This document shows positions 36,504 to 49,589 of a stretch of 64,000 nt of DNA, in pieces. A model generated the notes under the pieces. That model was not told the origin of the DNA. It worked only from the letters and a program-made list of their open reading frames with translations, and ran no database searches. Numbering within the stretch: the stretch's first letter is position 1; each line of letters opens with the position of its first letter. The translations under genes and the position numbers were made by a program. Origin of the DNA: Megalopta genalis (taxonomy: Eukaryota; Arthropoda; Insecta; Hymenoptera; Halictidae); assembly GCF_051020955.1 (NCBI RefSeq), contig NW_027476190.1, forward strand, positions 372,001 through 436,000. The letters run 5' to 3'.

Positions 36504-38214
36504 GCACTTTACTCTTGACATTTTACGGTTTTTTCAATTTTCTGAAAAATCCTATCATTAGATTTTTTTAAAAATACGATATTCTTGCTTAACTAACGTT
36601 TCTACATAGGGATTAAGCATTTAGAACGAAATCTAATGTCAGAAAATGGCACTTTACTCTTGACATTTTTCGGTTTTTTCAATTTTCTGGAAAATCCTAT
36701 CATTAGATTTTTTTAAAAATACGATATTCTTGCTTAACTAACGTTTTTACATAGGGATTAAGCATTTAGAACGAAATCTAATGTAGGAAAATGGTACTTT
36801 ACTCTTGATCGGTACGTTGGGACTTTGAAAATATTCGGGCGTTCCAATCGCTCGTCTGTTGCATCATAGCGCGTCTCGGCGCAATCGACCGATTCGCTCG
36901 ATCCATTATTTTCGATTTACGGCTAAAATAAATTTTTCTCATTTTATTCAATAACATATTCTTGCTTAAATAACTTTTTTACATAGGGATTAAGCATTTA
37001 GAACGATACATTGTTTAAAATAAGGGCACTTTACTCTTGACATTTTACGGTTTTTTCAATTTTCTGAAAAATCCTATCATTAGATTTTTTTAAGAATACG
37101 ATATTCTTGCTTAACTAACGTTTCTACATAGGGATTAAGCATTTAGAACGAAATCTAATGTCAGAAAATGGCACTTTACTCTTGACATTTTTCGGTTTTT
37201 TCAATTTTCTGAAAAATCCTATCATTAGATTTTTTTAAAAATACGATATTCTTGCTTAACTAACGTTTCTACATAGGGATTAAGCATTTAGAACGAAATC
37301 TAATGTCAGAAAATGGCACTTTACTCTTGACATTTTTCGGTTTTTTCAATTTTCTGGGAAATCCTATCATTAGATTTTTTTAAAAATACGATATTCTTGC
37401 TTAACTAACGTTTTTACATAGGGATTAAGCATTTAGAACGAAATCTAATGTAGGAAAATGGTACTTTACTCTTGATCGGTACGTTGGGACTTTGAAAATA
37501 TTCGGGCGTTCCAATCGCTCGTCTGTTGCATCATAGCGCGTCTCGGCGCAATCGACCGATTCGCTCGATCCATTATTTTCGATTTACGGCTAAAATAAAT
37601 TTTTCTAATTTTTTTCAATAACATATTCCTGCTAAAATAACTTTTTTACATAGGGATTAAGCATTTAGAACGATACATTGTTTAAAATAAGGGCACTTTA
37701 CTCTTGACATTTTACGGTTTTTTCAATTTTCTGAAAAATCCTATCATTAGATTTTTTTAAAAATACGATATTCTTGCTTAACTAACGTTTCTACATAGGG
37801 ATTAAGCATTTAGAACGAAATCTAATGTCAGAAAATGGCACTTTACTCTTGACATTTTTCGGTTTTTTCAATTTTCTGGGAAATCCTATCATTAGATTTT
37901 TTTAAAAATACGATATTCTTGCTTAACTAACGTTTTTACATAGGGATTAAGCATTTAGAACGAAATCTAATGTAGGAAAATGGTACTTTACTCTTGATCG
38001 GTACGTTGGCACTTAGAAAATATTCGGGCGTTCCAATCGCTCGTCTGTTGCATCATAGCGCGTCTCGGCGCAATCGACCGATTCGCTCGATCCATTATTT
38101 TCGATTTACGGCTAAAATAAATTTTTCTCATTTTATTCAATAACATATTCCTGCTAAAATAACTTTTTTACATAGGGATTAAGCATTTAGAACGATACAT
38201 TGTTTAAAATAAGG
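36504..38214 (+). repeat. 1711-bp block (b, 3S a, C/c)
   Basis: Units start at 36504 (G/b), 37026 (three S, G/a) and 37693 (C/c). It has the same order as 17931 and 28138. The next unit does not continue the pattern (see 38215). Confidence 0.93.
37026..37692 (+). repeat. 667-bp three-S unit, L type G/a
   Basis: S starts are 37026 (aagaat), 37171 and 37316 (ctgggaaat); L is at 37461. Confidence 0.95.
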
Positions 38215-39258
38215 GCACTTTACTCTTGACATTTTACGGTTTTTTCAATTTTCTGAAAAATCCTATCATTAGATTTTTTTAAGAATACGATATTCTTGCT
38301 TAACTAACGTTTCTACATAGGGATTAAGCATTTAGAACGAAATCTAATGTCAGAAAATGGCACTTTACTCTTGACATTTTTCGGTTTTTTCAATTTTCTG
38401 AAAAATCCTATCATTAGATTTTTTTAAAAATACGATATTCTTGCTTAACTAACGTTTCTACATAGGGATTAAGCATTTAGAACGAAATCTAATGTAGGAA
38501 AATGGTACTTTACTCTTGATCGGTACGTTGGGACTTTGAAAATATTCGGGCGTTCCAATCGCTCGTCTGTTGCATCATAGCGCGTCTCGGCGCAATCGAC
38601 CGATTCGCTCGATCCATTATTTTCGATTTACGGCTAAAATAAATTTTTCTCATTTTATTCAATAACATATTCTTGCTTAAATAACTTTTTTACATAGGGA
38701 TTAAGCATTTAGAACGATACATTGTTTAAAATAAGGGCACTTTACTCTTGACATTTTACGGTTTTTTCAATTTTCTGAAAAATCCTATCATTAGATTTTT
38801 TTAAGAATACGATATTCTTGCTTAACTAACGTTTCTACATAGGGATTAAGCATTTAGAACGAAATCTAATGTCAGAAAATGGCACTTTACTCTTGACATT
38901 TTTCGGTTTTTTCAATTTTCTGAAAAATCCTATCATTAGATTTTTTTAAAAATACGATATTCTTGCTTAACTAACGTTTCTACATAGGGATTAAGCATTT
39001 AGAACGAAATCTAATGTAGGAAAATGGTACTTTACTCTTGATCGGTACGTTGGGACTTTGAAAATATTCGGGCGTTCCAATCGCTCGTCTGTTGCATCAT
39101 AGCGCGTCTCGGCGCAATCGACCGATTCGCTCGATCCATTATTTTCGATTTACGGCTAAAATAAATTTTTCTAATTTTTTTCAATAACATATTCCTGCTA
39201 AAATAACTTTTTTACATAGGGATTAAGCATTTAGAACGATACATTGTTTAAAATAAGG
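38215..39258 (+). repeat. Two consecutive aagaat two-S units
   Basis: Units start at 38215 (aagaat, G/b) and 38737 (aagaat, G/a). The first is the only aagaat unit in the window that follows a type-c L, so a recombination junction is placed between the preceding L end and the aagaat marker. Confidence 0.93.
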
Positions 39259-39758
39259 GCACTTTACTCTTGACATTTTACGGTTTTTTCAATTTTCTGA
39301 AAAATCCTATCATTAAATTTTTTTAAAAATACGATATTCTTGCTTAACTCACGTTTCTACATAGGGATTAAGCATTTAGAACGAAATCTAATGTCAGAAA
39401 ATGGCACTTTACTCTTGACATTTTTCGGTTTTTTCAATTGTCTGGAAAATCCTATCATTAGATTTTTTTAAAAATACGATATTCTTGCTTAACTAACGTT
39501 TTTACATAGGGATTAAGTATTTAGAACGAAATCTAATGTAGGAAAATGGTACTTTACTCTTGATCGGTACGTTGGGACTTTGAAAATATTCGGGCGTACG
39601 CGGCGCGCTCGGCGCTTCGAACAGCTCCGGTGTCCCCATTATTTTCGATTTACGGCTAAAATAAATTTTTCTAATTTTTTTCAATAACATATTCCTGCTA
39701 AAATAACTTTTTTACATAGGGATTAAGCATTTAGAACGATACATTGTTTAAAATAAGG
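39259..39758 (+). repeat. 500-bp unit with L'
   Basis: The first S at 39259 has attaaattt and a private c at 39350. The last S at 39404 has attgtctgg and taagtattt. L' follows at 39549. Confidence 0.95.
39549..39758 (+). repeat. L' module
   Basis: It is identical in structure to the copy at 6346. The chance minus-strand frame is at 39502-39690. Confidence 0.93.
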
Positions 39759-42700
39759 GCACTTTACTCTTGACATTTTACGGTTTTTTCAATTTTCTGA
39801 AAAATCCTATCATTAGATTTTTTTAAAAATACGATATTCTTGCTTAACTAACGTTTCTACATAGGGATTAAGCATTTAGAACGAAATCTAATGTCAGAAA
39901 ATGGCACTTTACTCTTGACATTTTTCGGTTTTTTCAATTTTCTGGGAAATCCTATCATTAGATTTTTTTAAAAATACGATATTCTTGCTTAACTAACGTT
40001 TTTACATAGGGATTAAGCATTTAGAACGAAATCTAATGTAGGAAAATGGTACTTTACTCTTGATCGGTACGTTGGCACTTAGAAAATATTCGGGCGTTCC
40101 AATCGCTCGTCTGTTGCATCATAGCGCGTCTCGGCGCAATCGACCGATTCGCTCGATCCATTATTTTCGATTTACGGCTAAAATAAATTTTTCTCATTTT
40201 ATTCAATAACATATTCCTGCTAAAATAACTTTTTTACATAGGGATTAAGCATTTAGAACGATACATTGTTTAAAATAAGGGCACTTTACTCTTGACATTT
40301 TACGGTTTTTTCAATTTTCTGAAAAATCCTATCATTAGATTTTTTTAAACATACGATATTCTTGCTTAACTAACGTTTCTACATAGGGATTAAGCATTTA
40401 GAACGAAATCTAATGTCAGAAAATGGCACTTTACTCTTGACATTTTTCGGTTTTTTCAATTTTCTGGAAAATCCTATCATTAGATTTTTTTAAAAATACG
40501 ATATTCTTGCTTAACTAACGTTTTTACATAGGGATTAAGCATTTAGAACGAAATCTAATGTAGGAAAATGGTACTTTACTCTTGATCGGTACGTTGGGAC
40601 TTTGAAAATATTCGGGCGTTCCAATCGCTCGTCTGTTGCATCATAGCGCGTCTCGGCGCAATCGACCGATTCGCTCGATCCATTATTTTCGATTTACGGC
40701 TAAAATAAATTTTTCTAATTTTTTTCAATAACATATTCCTGCTAAAATAACTTTTTTACATAGGGATTAAGCATTTAGAACGATACATTGTTTAAAATAA
40801 GGGCACTTTACTCTTGACATTTTACGGTTTTTTCAATTTTCTGAAAAATCCTATCATTAGATTTTTTTAAAAATACGATATTCTTGCTTAACTAACGTTT
40901 CTACATAGGGATTAAGCATTTAGAACGAAATCTAATGTCAGAAAATGGCACTTTACTCTTGACATTTTTCGGTTTTTTCAATTTTCTGGGAAATCCTATC
41001 ATTAGATTTTTTTAAAAATACGATATTCTTGCTTAACTAACGTTTTTACATAGGGATTAAGCATTTAGAACGAAATCTAATGTAGGAAAATGGTACTTTA
41101 CTCTTGATCGGTACGTTGGGACTTTGAAAATATTCGGGCGTTCCAATCGCTCGTCTGTTGCATCATAGCGCGTCTCGGCGCAATCGACCGATTCGCTCGA
41201 TCCATTATTTTCGATTTACGGCTAAAATAAATTTTTCTAATTTTTTTCAATAACATATTCCTGCTAAAATAACTTTTTTACATAGGGATTAAGCATTTAG
41301 AACGATACATTGTTTAAAATAAGGGCACTTTACTCTTGACATTTTACGGTTTTTTCAATTTTCTGAAAAATCCTATCATTAGATTTTTTTAAAAATACGA
41401 TATTCTTGCTTAACTAACGTTTCTACATAGGGATTAAGCATTTAGAACGAAATCTAATGTCAGAAAATGGCACTTTACTCTTGACATTTTTCGGTTTTTT
41501 CAATTTTCTGGAAAATCCTATCATTAGATTTTTTTAAAAATACGATATTCTTGCTTAACTAACGTTTTTACATAGGGATTAAGCATTTAGAACGAAATCT
41601 AATGTAGGAAAATGGTACTTTACTCTTGATCGGTACGTTGGGACTTTGAAAATATTCGGGCGTTCCAATCGCTCGTCTGTTGCATCATAGCGCGTCTCGG
41701 CGCAATCGACCGATTCGCTCGATCCATTATTTTCGATTTACGGCTAAAATAAATTTTTCTCATTTTATTCAATAACATATTCTTGCTAAAATAACTTTTT
41801 TACATAGGGATTAAGCATTTAGAACGATACATTGTTTAAAATAAGGGCACTTTACTCTTGACATTTTACGGTTTTTTCAATTTTCTGAAAAATCCTATCA
41901 TTAGATTTTTTTAAAAATACGATATTCTTGCTTAACTAACGTTTCTACATAGGGATTAAGCATTTAGAACGAAATCTAATGTCAGAAAATGGCACTTTAC
42001 TCTTGACATTTTTCGGTTTTTTCAATTTTCTGGGAAATCCTATCATTAGATTTTTTTAAAAATACGATATTCTTGCTTAACTAACGTTTTTACATAGGGA
42101 TTAAGCATTTAGAACGAAATCTAATGTAGGAAAATGGTACTTTACTCTTGATCGGTACGTTGGGACTTTGAAAATATTCGGGCGTTCCAATCGCTCGTCT
42201 GTTGCATCATAGCGCGTCTCGGCGCAATCGACCGATTCGCTCGATCCATTATTTTCGATTTACGGCTAAAATAAATTTTTCTAATTTTTTTCAATAACAT
42301 ATTCCTGCTAAAATAACTTTTTTACATAGGGATTAAGCATTTAGAACGATACATTGTTTAAAATAAGGGCACTTTACTCTTGACATTTTACGGTTTTTTC
42401 AATTTTCTGAAAAATCCTATCATTAGATTTTTTTAAAAATACGATATTCTTGCTTAACTAACGTTTCTACATAGGGATTAAGCATTTAGAACGAAATCTA
42501 ATGTCAGAAAATGGCACTTTACTCTTGACATTTTTCGGTTTTTTCAATTTTCTGGAAAATCCTATCATTAGATTTTTTTAAAAATACGATATTCTTGCAT
42601 AACTAACGTTTTTACATAGGGATTAAGCATTTAGAACGAAATCTAATGTAGGAAAATGGTACTTTACTCTTGATCGGTACGTTGGGACTTTGAAAATATT

Positions 42701-43412
42701 CGGGCGTTCCAATCGCTCGTCTGTTGCATCATAGCGCGTCTCGGCGCAATCGACCGATTCGCTCGATCCATTATTTTCGATTTACGGCTAAAATAAATTT
42801 TTCTAATTTTTTTCAATAACATATTCCTGCTAAAATAACTTTTTTACATAGGGATTAAGCATTTAGAACGATACATTGTTTAAAATAAGGGCACTTTACT
42901 CTTGACATTTTTCGGTTTTTTCAATTTTCTGAAAAATCCTATCATTAGATTTTTTTAAAAATACGATATTCTTGCTTAACTAACGTTTCTACATAGGGAT
43001 TAAGCATTTAGAACGAAATCTAATGTCAGAAAATGGCACTTTACTCTTGACATTTTTCGGTTTTTTCAATTTTCTGGGAAATCCTATCATTAGATTTTTT
43101 TAAAAATACGATATTCTTGCTTAACTAACGTTTTTACATAGGGATTAAGCATTTAGAACGAAATCTAATGTAGGAAAATGGTACTTTACTCTTGATCGGT
43201 ACGTTGGGACTTTGAAAATATTCGGGCGTTCCAATCGCTCGTCTGTTGCATCATAGCGCGTCTCGGCGCAATCGACCGATTCGCTCGATCCATTATTTTC
43301 GATTTACGGCTAAAATAAATTTTTCTAATTTTTTTCAATAACATATTCCTGCTAAAATAACTTTTTTACATAGGGATTAAGCATTTAGAACGATACATTG
43401 TTTAAAATAAGG
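39759..43412 (+). repeat. Seven 522-bp units
   Basis: Units start at 39759 (C/c), 40281 (aaacatacg, G/a), 40803 (G/a), 41325 (G/d), 41847 (G/a), 42369 (G/a, private a at 42599 in the inner inverted-repeat arm) and 42891 (first S tttttcgg, G/a). Confidence 0.93.
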
Positions 43413-45645
43413 GCACTTTACTCTTGACATTTTACGGTTTTTTCAATTTTCTGAAAAATCCTATCATTAGATTTTTTTAAAAATACGATATTCTTGCTTA
43501 ACTAACGTTTCTACATAGGGATTAAGCATTTAGAACGAAATCTAATGTCAGAAAATGGCACTTTACTCTTGACATTTTTCGGTTTTTTCAATTTTCTGGG
43601 AAATCCTATCATTAGATTTTTTTAAAAATACGATATTCTTGCTTAACTAACGTTTTTACATAGGGATTAAGCATTTAGAACGAAATCTAATGTAGGAAAA
43701 TGGTACTTTACTCTTGATCGGTACGTTGGGACTTTGAAAATATTCGGGCGTTCCAATCGCTCGTCTGTTGCATCATAGCGCGTCTCGGCGCAATCGAACG
43801 ATTCGCTCGATCCATTATTTTCGATTTACGGCTAAAATAAATTTTTCTCATTTTATTCAATAACATATTCTTGCTTAAATAACTTTTTTACATAGGGATT
43901 AAGCATTTAGAACGATACATTGTTTAAAATAAGGGCACTTTACTCTTGACATTTTACGGTTTTTTCAATTTTCTGAAAAATCCTATCATTAGATTTTTTT
44001 AAGAATACGATATTCTTGCTTAACTAACGTTTCTACATAGGGATTAAGCATTTAGAACGAAATCTAATGTCAGAAAATGGCACTTTACTCTTGACATTTT
44101 TCGGTTTTTTCAATTTTCTGAAAAATCCTATCATTAGATTTTTTTAAAAATACGATATTCTTGCTTAACTAACGTTTCTACATAGGGATTAAGCATTTAG
44201 AACGAAATCTAATGTCAGAAAATGGCACTTTACTCTTGACATTTTTCGGTTTTTTCAATTTTCTGGGAAATCCTATCATTAGATTTTTTTAAAAATACGA
44301 TATTCTTGCTTAACTAACGTTTTTACATAGGGATTAAGCATTTAGAACGAAATCTAATGTAGGAAAATGGTACTTTACTCTTGATCGGTACGTTGGGACT
44401 TTGAAAATATTCGGGCGTTCCAATCGCTCGTCTGTTGCATCATAGCGCGTCTCGGCGCAATCGACCGATTCGCTCGATCCATTATTTTCGATTTACGGCT
44501 AAAATAAATTTTTCTCATTTTATTCAATAACATATTCCTGCTAAAATAACTTTTTTACATAGGGATTAAGCATTTAGAACGATACATTGTTTAAAATAAG
44601 GGCACTTTACTCTTGACATTTTACGGTTTTTTCAATTTTCTGAAAAATCCTATCATTAGATTTTTTTAAAAATACGATATTCTTGCTTAACTAACGTTTC
44701 TACATAGGGATTAAGCATTTAGAACGAAATCTAATGTCAGAAAATGGCACTTTACTCTTGACATTTTTCGGTTTTTTCAATTTTCTGGAAAATCCTATCA
44801 TTAGATTTTTTTAAAAATACGATATTCTTGCTTAACTAACGTTTTTACATAGGGATTAAGCATTTAGAACGAAATCTAATGTAGGAAAATGGTACTTTAC
44901 TCTTGATCGGTACGTTGGGACTTTGAAAATATTCGGGCGTTCCAATCGCTCGTCTGTTGCATCATAGCGCGTCTCGGCGCAATCGACCGATTCGCTCGAT
45001 CCATTATTTTCGATTTACGGCTAAAATAAATTTTTCTCATTTTATTCAATAACATATTCTTGCTAAAATAACTTTTTTACATAGGGATTAAGCATTTAGA
45101 ACGATACATTGTTTAAAATAAGGGCACTTTACTCTTGACATTTTACGGTTTTTTCAATTTTCTGAAAAATCCTATCATTAGATTTTTTTAAAAATACGAT
45201 ATTCTTGCTTAACTAACGTTTCTACATAGGGATTAAGCATTTAGAACGAAATCTAATGTCAGAAAATGGCACTTTACTCTTGACATTTTTCGGTTTTTTC
45301 AATTTTCTGGGAAATCCTATCATTAGATTTTTTTAAAAATACGATATTCTTGCTTAACTAACGTTTTTACATAGGGATTAAGCATTTAGAACGAAATCTA
45401 ATGTAGGAAAATGGTACTTTACTCTTGATCGGTACGTTGGGACTTTGAAAATATTCGGGCGTTCCAATCGCTCGTCTGTTGCATCATAGCGCGTCTCGGC
45501 GCAATCGACCGATTCGCTCGATCCATTATTTTCGATTTACGGCTAAAATAAATTTTTCTAATTTTTTTCAATAACATATTCCTGCTAAAATAACTTTTTT
45601 ACATAGGGATTAAGCATTTAGAACGATACATTGTTTAAAATAAGG
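43413..45645 (+). repeat. 2233-bp block, distant third copy
   Basis: Units start at 43413 (G/b, private c-to-a at 43798), 43935 (three S, G/c), 44602 (G/d) and 45124 (G/a). The unit order equals the tandem pair at 12421-16886, about 27 kb away. Confidence 0.93.
43935..44601 (+). repeat. 667-bp three-S unit, L type G/c
   Basis: S starts are 43935 (aagaat), 44080 and 44225 (ctgggaaat); L is at 44370. Confidence 0.95.
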
Positions 45646-46167
45646 GCACTTTACTCTTGACATTTTACGGTTTTTTCAATTTTCTGAAAAATCCTATCAT
45701 TAGATTTTTTTAAAAATACGATATTCTTGCTTAACTAACGTTTCTACATAGGGATTAAGCATTTAGAACGAAATCTAATGTCAGAAAATGGCACTTTACT
45801 CTTGACATTTTTCGGTTTTTTCAATTTTCTGGGAAATCCTATCATTAGATTTTTTTAAAAATACGATATTCTTGCTTAACTAACGTTTTTACATAGGGAT
45901 TAAGCATTTAGAACGAAATCTAATGTAGGAAAATGGTACTTTACTCTTGATCGGTACGTTGGCACTTAGAAAATATTCGGGCGTTCCAATCGCTCGTCTG
46001 TTGCATCATAGCGCGTCTCGGCGCAATCGACCGATTCGCTCGATCCATTATTTTCGATTTACGGCTAAAATAAATTTTTCTCATTTTATTCAATAACATA
46101 TTCCTGCTAAAATAACTTTTTTACATAGGGATTAAGCATTTAGAACGATACATTGTTTAAAATAAGG
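45646..46167 (+). repeat. 522-bp unit, L type C/c
   Basis: S starts are 45646 and 45791 (ctgggaaat); L is at 45936. Confidence 0.93.
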
Positions 46168-47878
46168 GCACTTTACTCTTGACATTTTACGGTTTTTTCA
46201 ATTTTCTGAAAAATCCTATCATTAGATTTTTTTAAAAATACGATATTCTTGCTTAACTAACGTTTCTACATAGGGATTAAGCATTTAGAACGAAATCTAA
46301 TGTCAGAAAATGGCACTTTACTCTTGACATTTTTCGGTTTTTTCAATTTTCTGGGAAATCCTATCATTAGATTTTTTTAAAAATACGATATTCTTGCTTA
46401 ACTAACGTTTTTACATAGGGATTAAGCATTTAGAACGAAATCTAATGTAGGAAAATGGTACTTTACTCTTGATCGGTACGTTGGGACTTTGAAAATATTC
46501 GGGCGTTCCAATCGCTCGTCTGTTGCATCATAGCGCGTCTCGGCGCAATCGACCGATTCGCTCGATCCATTATTTTCGATTTACGGCTAAAATAAATTTT
46601 TCTCATTTTATTCAATAACATATTCTTGCTTAAATAACTTTTTTACATAGGGATTAAGCATTTAGAACGATACATTGTTTAAAATAAGGGCACTTTACTC
46701 TTGACATTTTACGGTTTTTTCAATTTTCTGAAAAATCCTATCATTAGATTTTTTTAAGAATACGATATTCTTGCTTAACTAACGTTTCTACATAGGGATT
46801 AAGCATTTAGAACGAAATCTAATGTCAGAAAATGGCACTTTACTCTTGACATTTTTCGGTTTTTTCAATTTTCTGAAAAATCCTATCATTAGATTTTTTT
46901 AAAAATACGATATTCTTGCTTAACTAACGTTTCTACATAGGGATTAAGCATTTAGAACGAAATCTAATGTCAGAAAATGGCACTTTACTCTTGACATTTT
47001 TCGGTTTTTTCAATTTTCTGGGAAATCCTATCATTAGATTTTTTTAAAAATACGATATTCTTGCTTAACTAACGTTTTTACATAGGGATTAAGCATTTAG
47101 AACGAAATCTAATGTAGGAAAATGGTACTTTACTCTTGATCGGTACGTTGGGACTTTGAAAATATTCGGGCGTTCCAATCGCTCGTCTGTTGCATCATAG
47201 CGCGTCTCGGCGCAATCGACCGATTCGCTCGATCCATTATTTTCGATTTACGGCTAAAATAAATTTTTCTAATTTTTTTCAATAACATATTCCTGCTAAA
47301 ATAACTTTTTTACATAGGGATTAAGCATTTAGAACGATACATTGTTTAAAATAAGGGCACTTTACTCTTGACATTTTACGGTTTTTTCAATTTTCTGAAA
47401 AATCCTATCATTAAATTTTTTTAAAAATACGATATTCTTGCTTAACTAACGTTTCTACATAGGGATTAAGCATTTAGAACGAAATCTAATGTCAGAAAAT
47501 GGCACTTTACTCTTGACATTTTTCGGTTTTTTCAATTTTCTGGGAAATCCTATCATTAGATTTTTTTAAAAATACGATATTCTTGCTTAACTAACGTTTT
47601 TACATAGGGATTAAGCATTTAGAACGAAATCTAATGTAGGAAAATGGTACTTTACTCTTGATCGGTACGTTGGCACTTTGAAAATATTCGGGCGTTCCAA
47701 TCGCTCGTCTGTTGCATCATAGCGCGTCTCGGCGCAATCGACCGATTCGCTCGATCCATTATTTTCGATTTACGGCTAAAATAAATTTTTCTCATTTTAT
47801 TCAATAACATATTCCTGCTAAAATAACTTTTTTACATAGGGATTAAGCATTTAGAACGATACATTGTTTAAAATAAGG
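46168..47878 (+). repeat. 1711-bp block (b, 3S a, H/c)
   Basis: Units start at 46168 (G/b), 46690 (three S, G/a) and 47357. The last unit has an attaaattt first S, elsewhere found only before L', but ends in an L with the ggcactttg hybrid marker. Confidence 0.93.
46690..47356 (+). repeat. 667-bp three-S unit, L type G/a
   Basis: S starts are 46690 (aagaat), 46835 and 46980 (ctgggaaat); L is at 47125. Confidence 0.95.
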
Positions 47879-49589
47879 GCACTTTACTCTTGACATTTTA
47901 CGGTTTTTTCAATTTTCTGAAAAATCCTATCATTAGATTTTTTTAAAAATACGATATTCTTGCTTAACTAACGTTTCTACATAGGGATTAAGCATTTAGA
48001 ACGAAATCTAATGTCAGAAAATGGCACTTTACTCTTGACATTTTTCGGTTTTTTCAATTTTCTGGAAAATCCTATCATTAGATTTTTTTAAAAATACGAT
48101 ATTCTTGCTTAACTAACGTTTTTACATAGGGATTAAGCATTTAGAACGAAATCTAATGTAGGAAAATGGTACTTTACTCTTGATCGGTACGTTGGGACTT
48201 TGAAAATATTCGGGCGTTCCAATCGCTCGTCTGTTGCATCATAGCGCGTCTCGGCGCAATCGACCGATTCGCTCGATCCATTATTTTCGATTTACGGCTA
48301 AAATAAATTTTTCTCATTTTATTCAATAACATATTCTTGCTTAAATAACTTTTTTACATAGGGATTAAGCATTTAGAACGATACATTGTTTAAAATAAGG
48401 GCACTTTACTCTTGACATTTTACGGTTTTTTCAATTTTCTGAAAAATCCTATCATTAGATTTTTTTAAGAATACGATATTCTTGCTTAACTAACGTTTCT
48501 ACATAGGGATTAAGCATTTAGAACGAAATCTAATGTCAGAAAATGGCACTTTACTCTTGACATTTTTCGGTATTTTCAATTTTCTGAAAAATCCTATCAT
48601 TAGATTTTTTTAAAAATACGATATTCTTGCTTAACTAACGTTTCTACATAGGGATTAAGCATTTAGAACGAAATCTAATGTCAGAAAATGGCACTTTACT
48701 CTTGACATTTTTCGGTTTTTTCAATTTTCTGGGAAATCCTATCATTAGATTTTTTTAAAAATACGATATTCTTGCTTAACTAACGTTTTTACATAGGGAT
48801 TAAGCATTTAGAACGAAATCTAATGTAGGAAAATGGTACTTTACTCTTGATCGGTACGTTGGGACTTTGAAAATATTCGGGCGTTCCAATCGCTCGTCTG
48901 TTGCATCATAGCGCGTCTCGGCGCAATCGACCGATTCGCTCGATCCATTATTTTCGATTTACGGCTAAAATAAATTTTTCTAATTTTTTTCAATAACATA
49001 TTCCTGCTAAAATAACTTTTTTACATAGGGATTAAGCATTTAGAACGATACATTGTTTAAAATAAGGGCACTTTACTCTTGACATTTTACGGTTTTTTCA
49101 ATTTTCTGAAAAATCCTATCATTAGATTTTTTTAAAAATACGATATTCTTGCTTAACTAACGTTTCTACATAGGGATTAAGCATTTAGAACGAAATCTAA
49201 TGTCAGAAAATGGCACTTTACTCTTGACATTTTTCGGTTTTTTCAATTTTCTGGGAAATCCTATCATTAGATTTTTTTAAAAATACGATATTCTTGCTTA
49301 ACTAACGTTTTTACATAGGGATTAAGCATTTAGAACGAAATCTAATGTAGGAAAATGGTACTTTACTCTTGATCGGTACGTTGGCACTTAGAAAATATTC
49401 GGGCGTTCCAATCGCTCGTCTGTTGCATCATAGCGCGTCTCGGCGCAATCGACCGATTCGCTCGATCCATTATTTTCGATTTACGGCTAAAATAAATTTT
49501 TCTCATTTTATTCAATAACATATTCCTGCTAAAATAACTTTTTTACATAGGGATTAAGCATTTAGAACGATACATTGTTTAAAATAAGG
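47879..49589 (+). repeat. 1711-bp block (b, 3S a, C/c)
   Basis: Units start at 47879 (G/b), 48401 (three S, G/a) and 49068 (C/c). It is marker-identical in order to 19642-21352, including the ggtattttcaa middle S. Confidence 0.93.
48401..49067 (+). repeat. 667-bp three-S unit, L type G/a
   Basis: S starts are 48401 (aagaat), 48546 (ggtattttcaa) and 48691 (ctgggaaat); L is at 48836. Confidence 0.95.
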
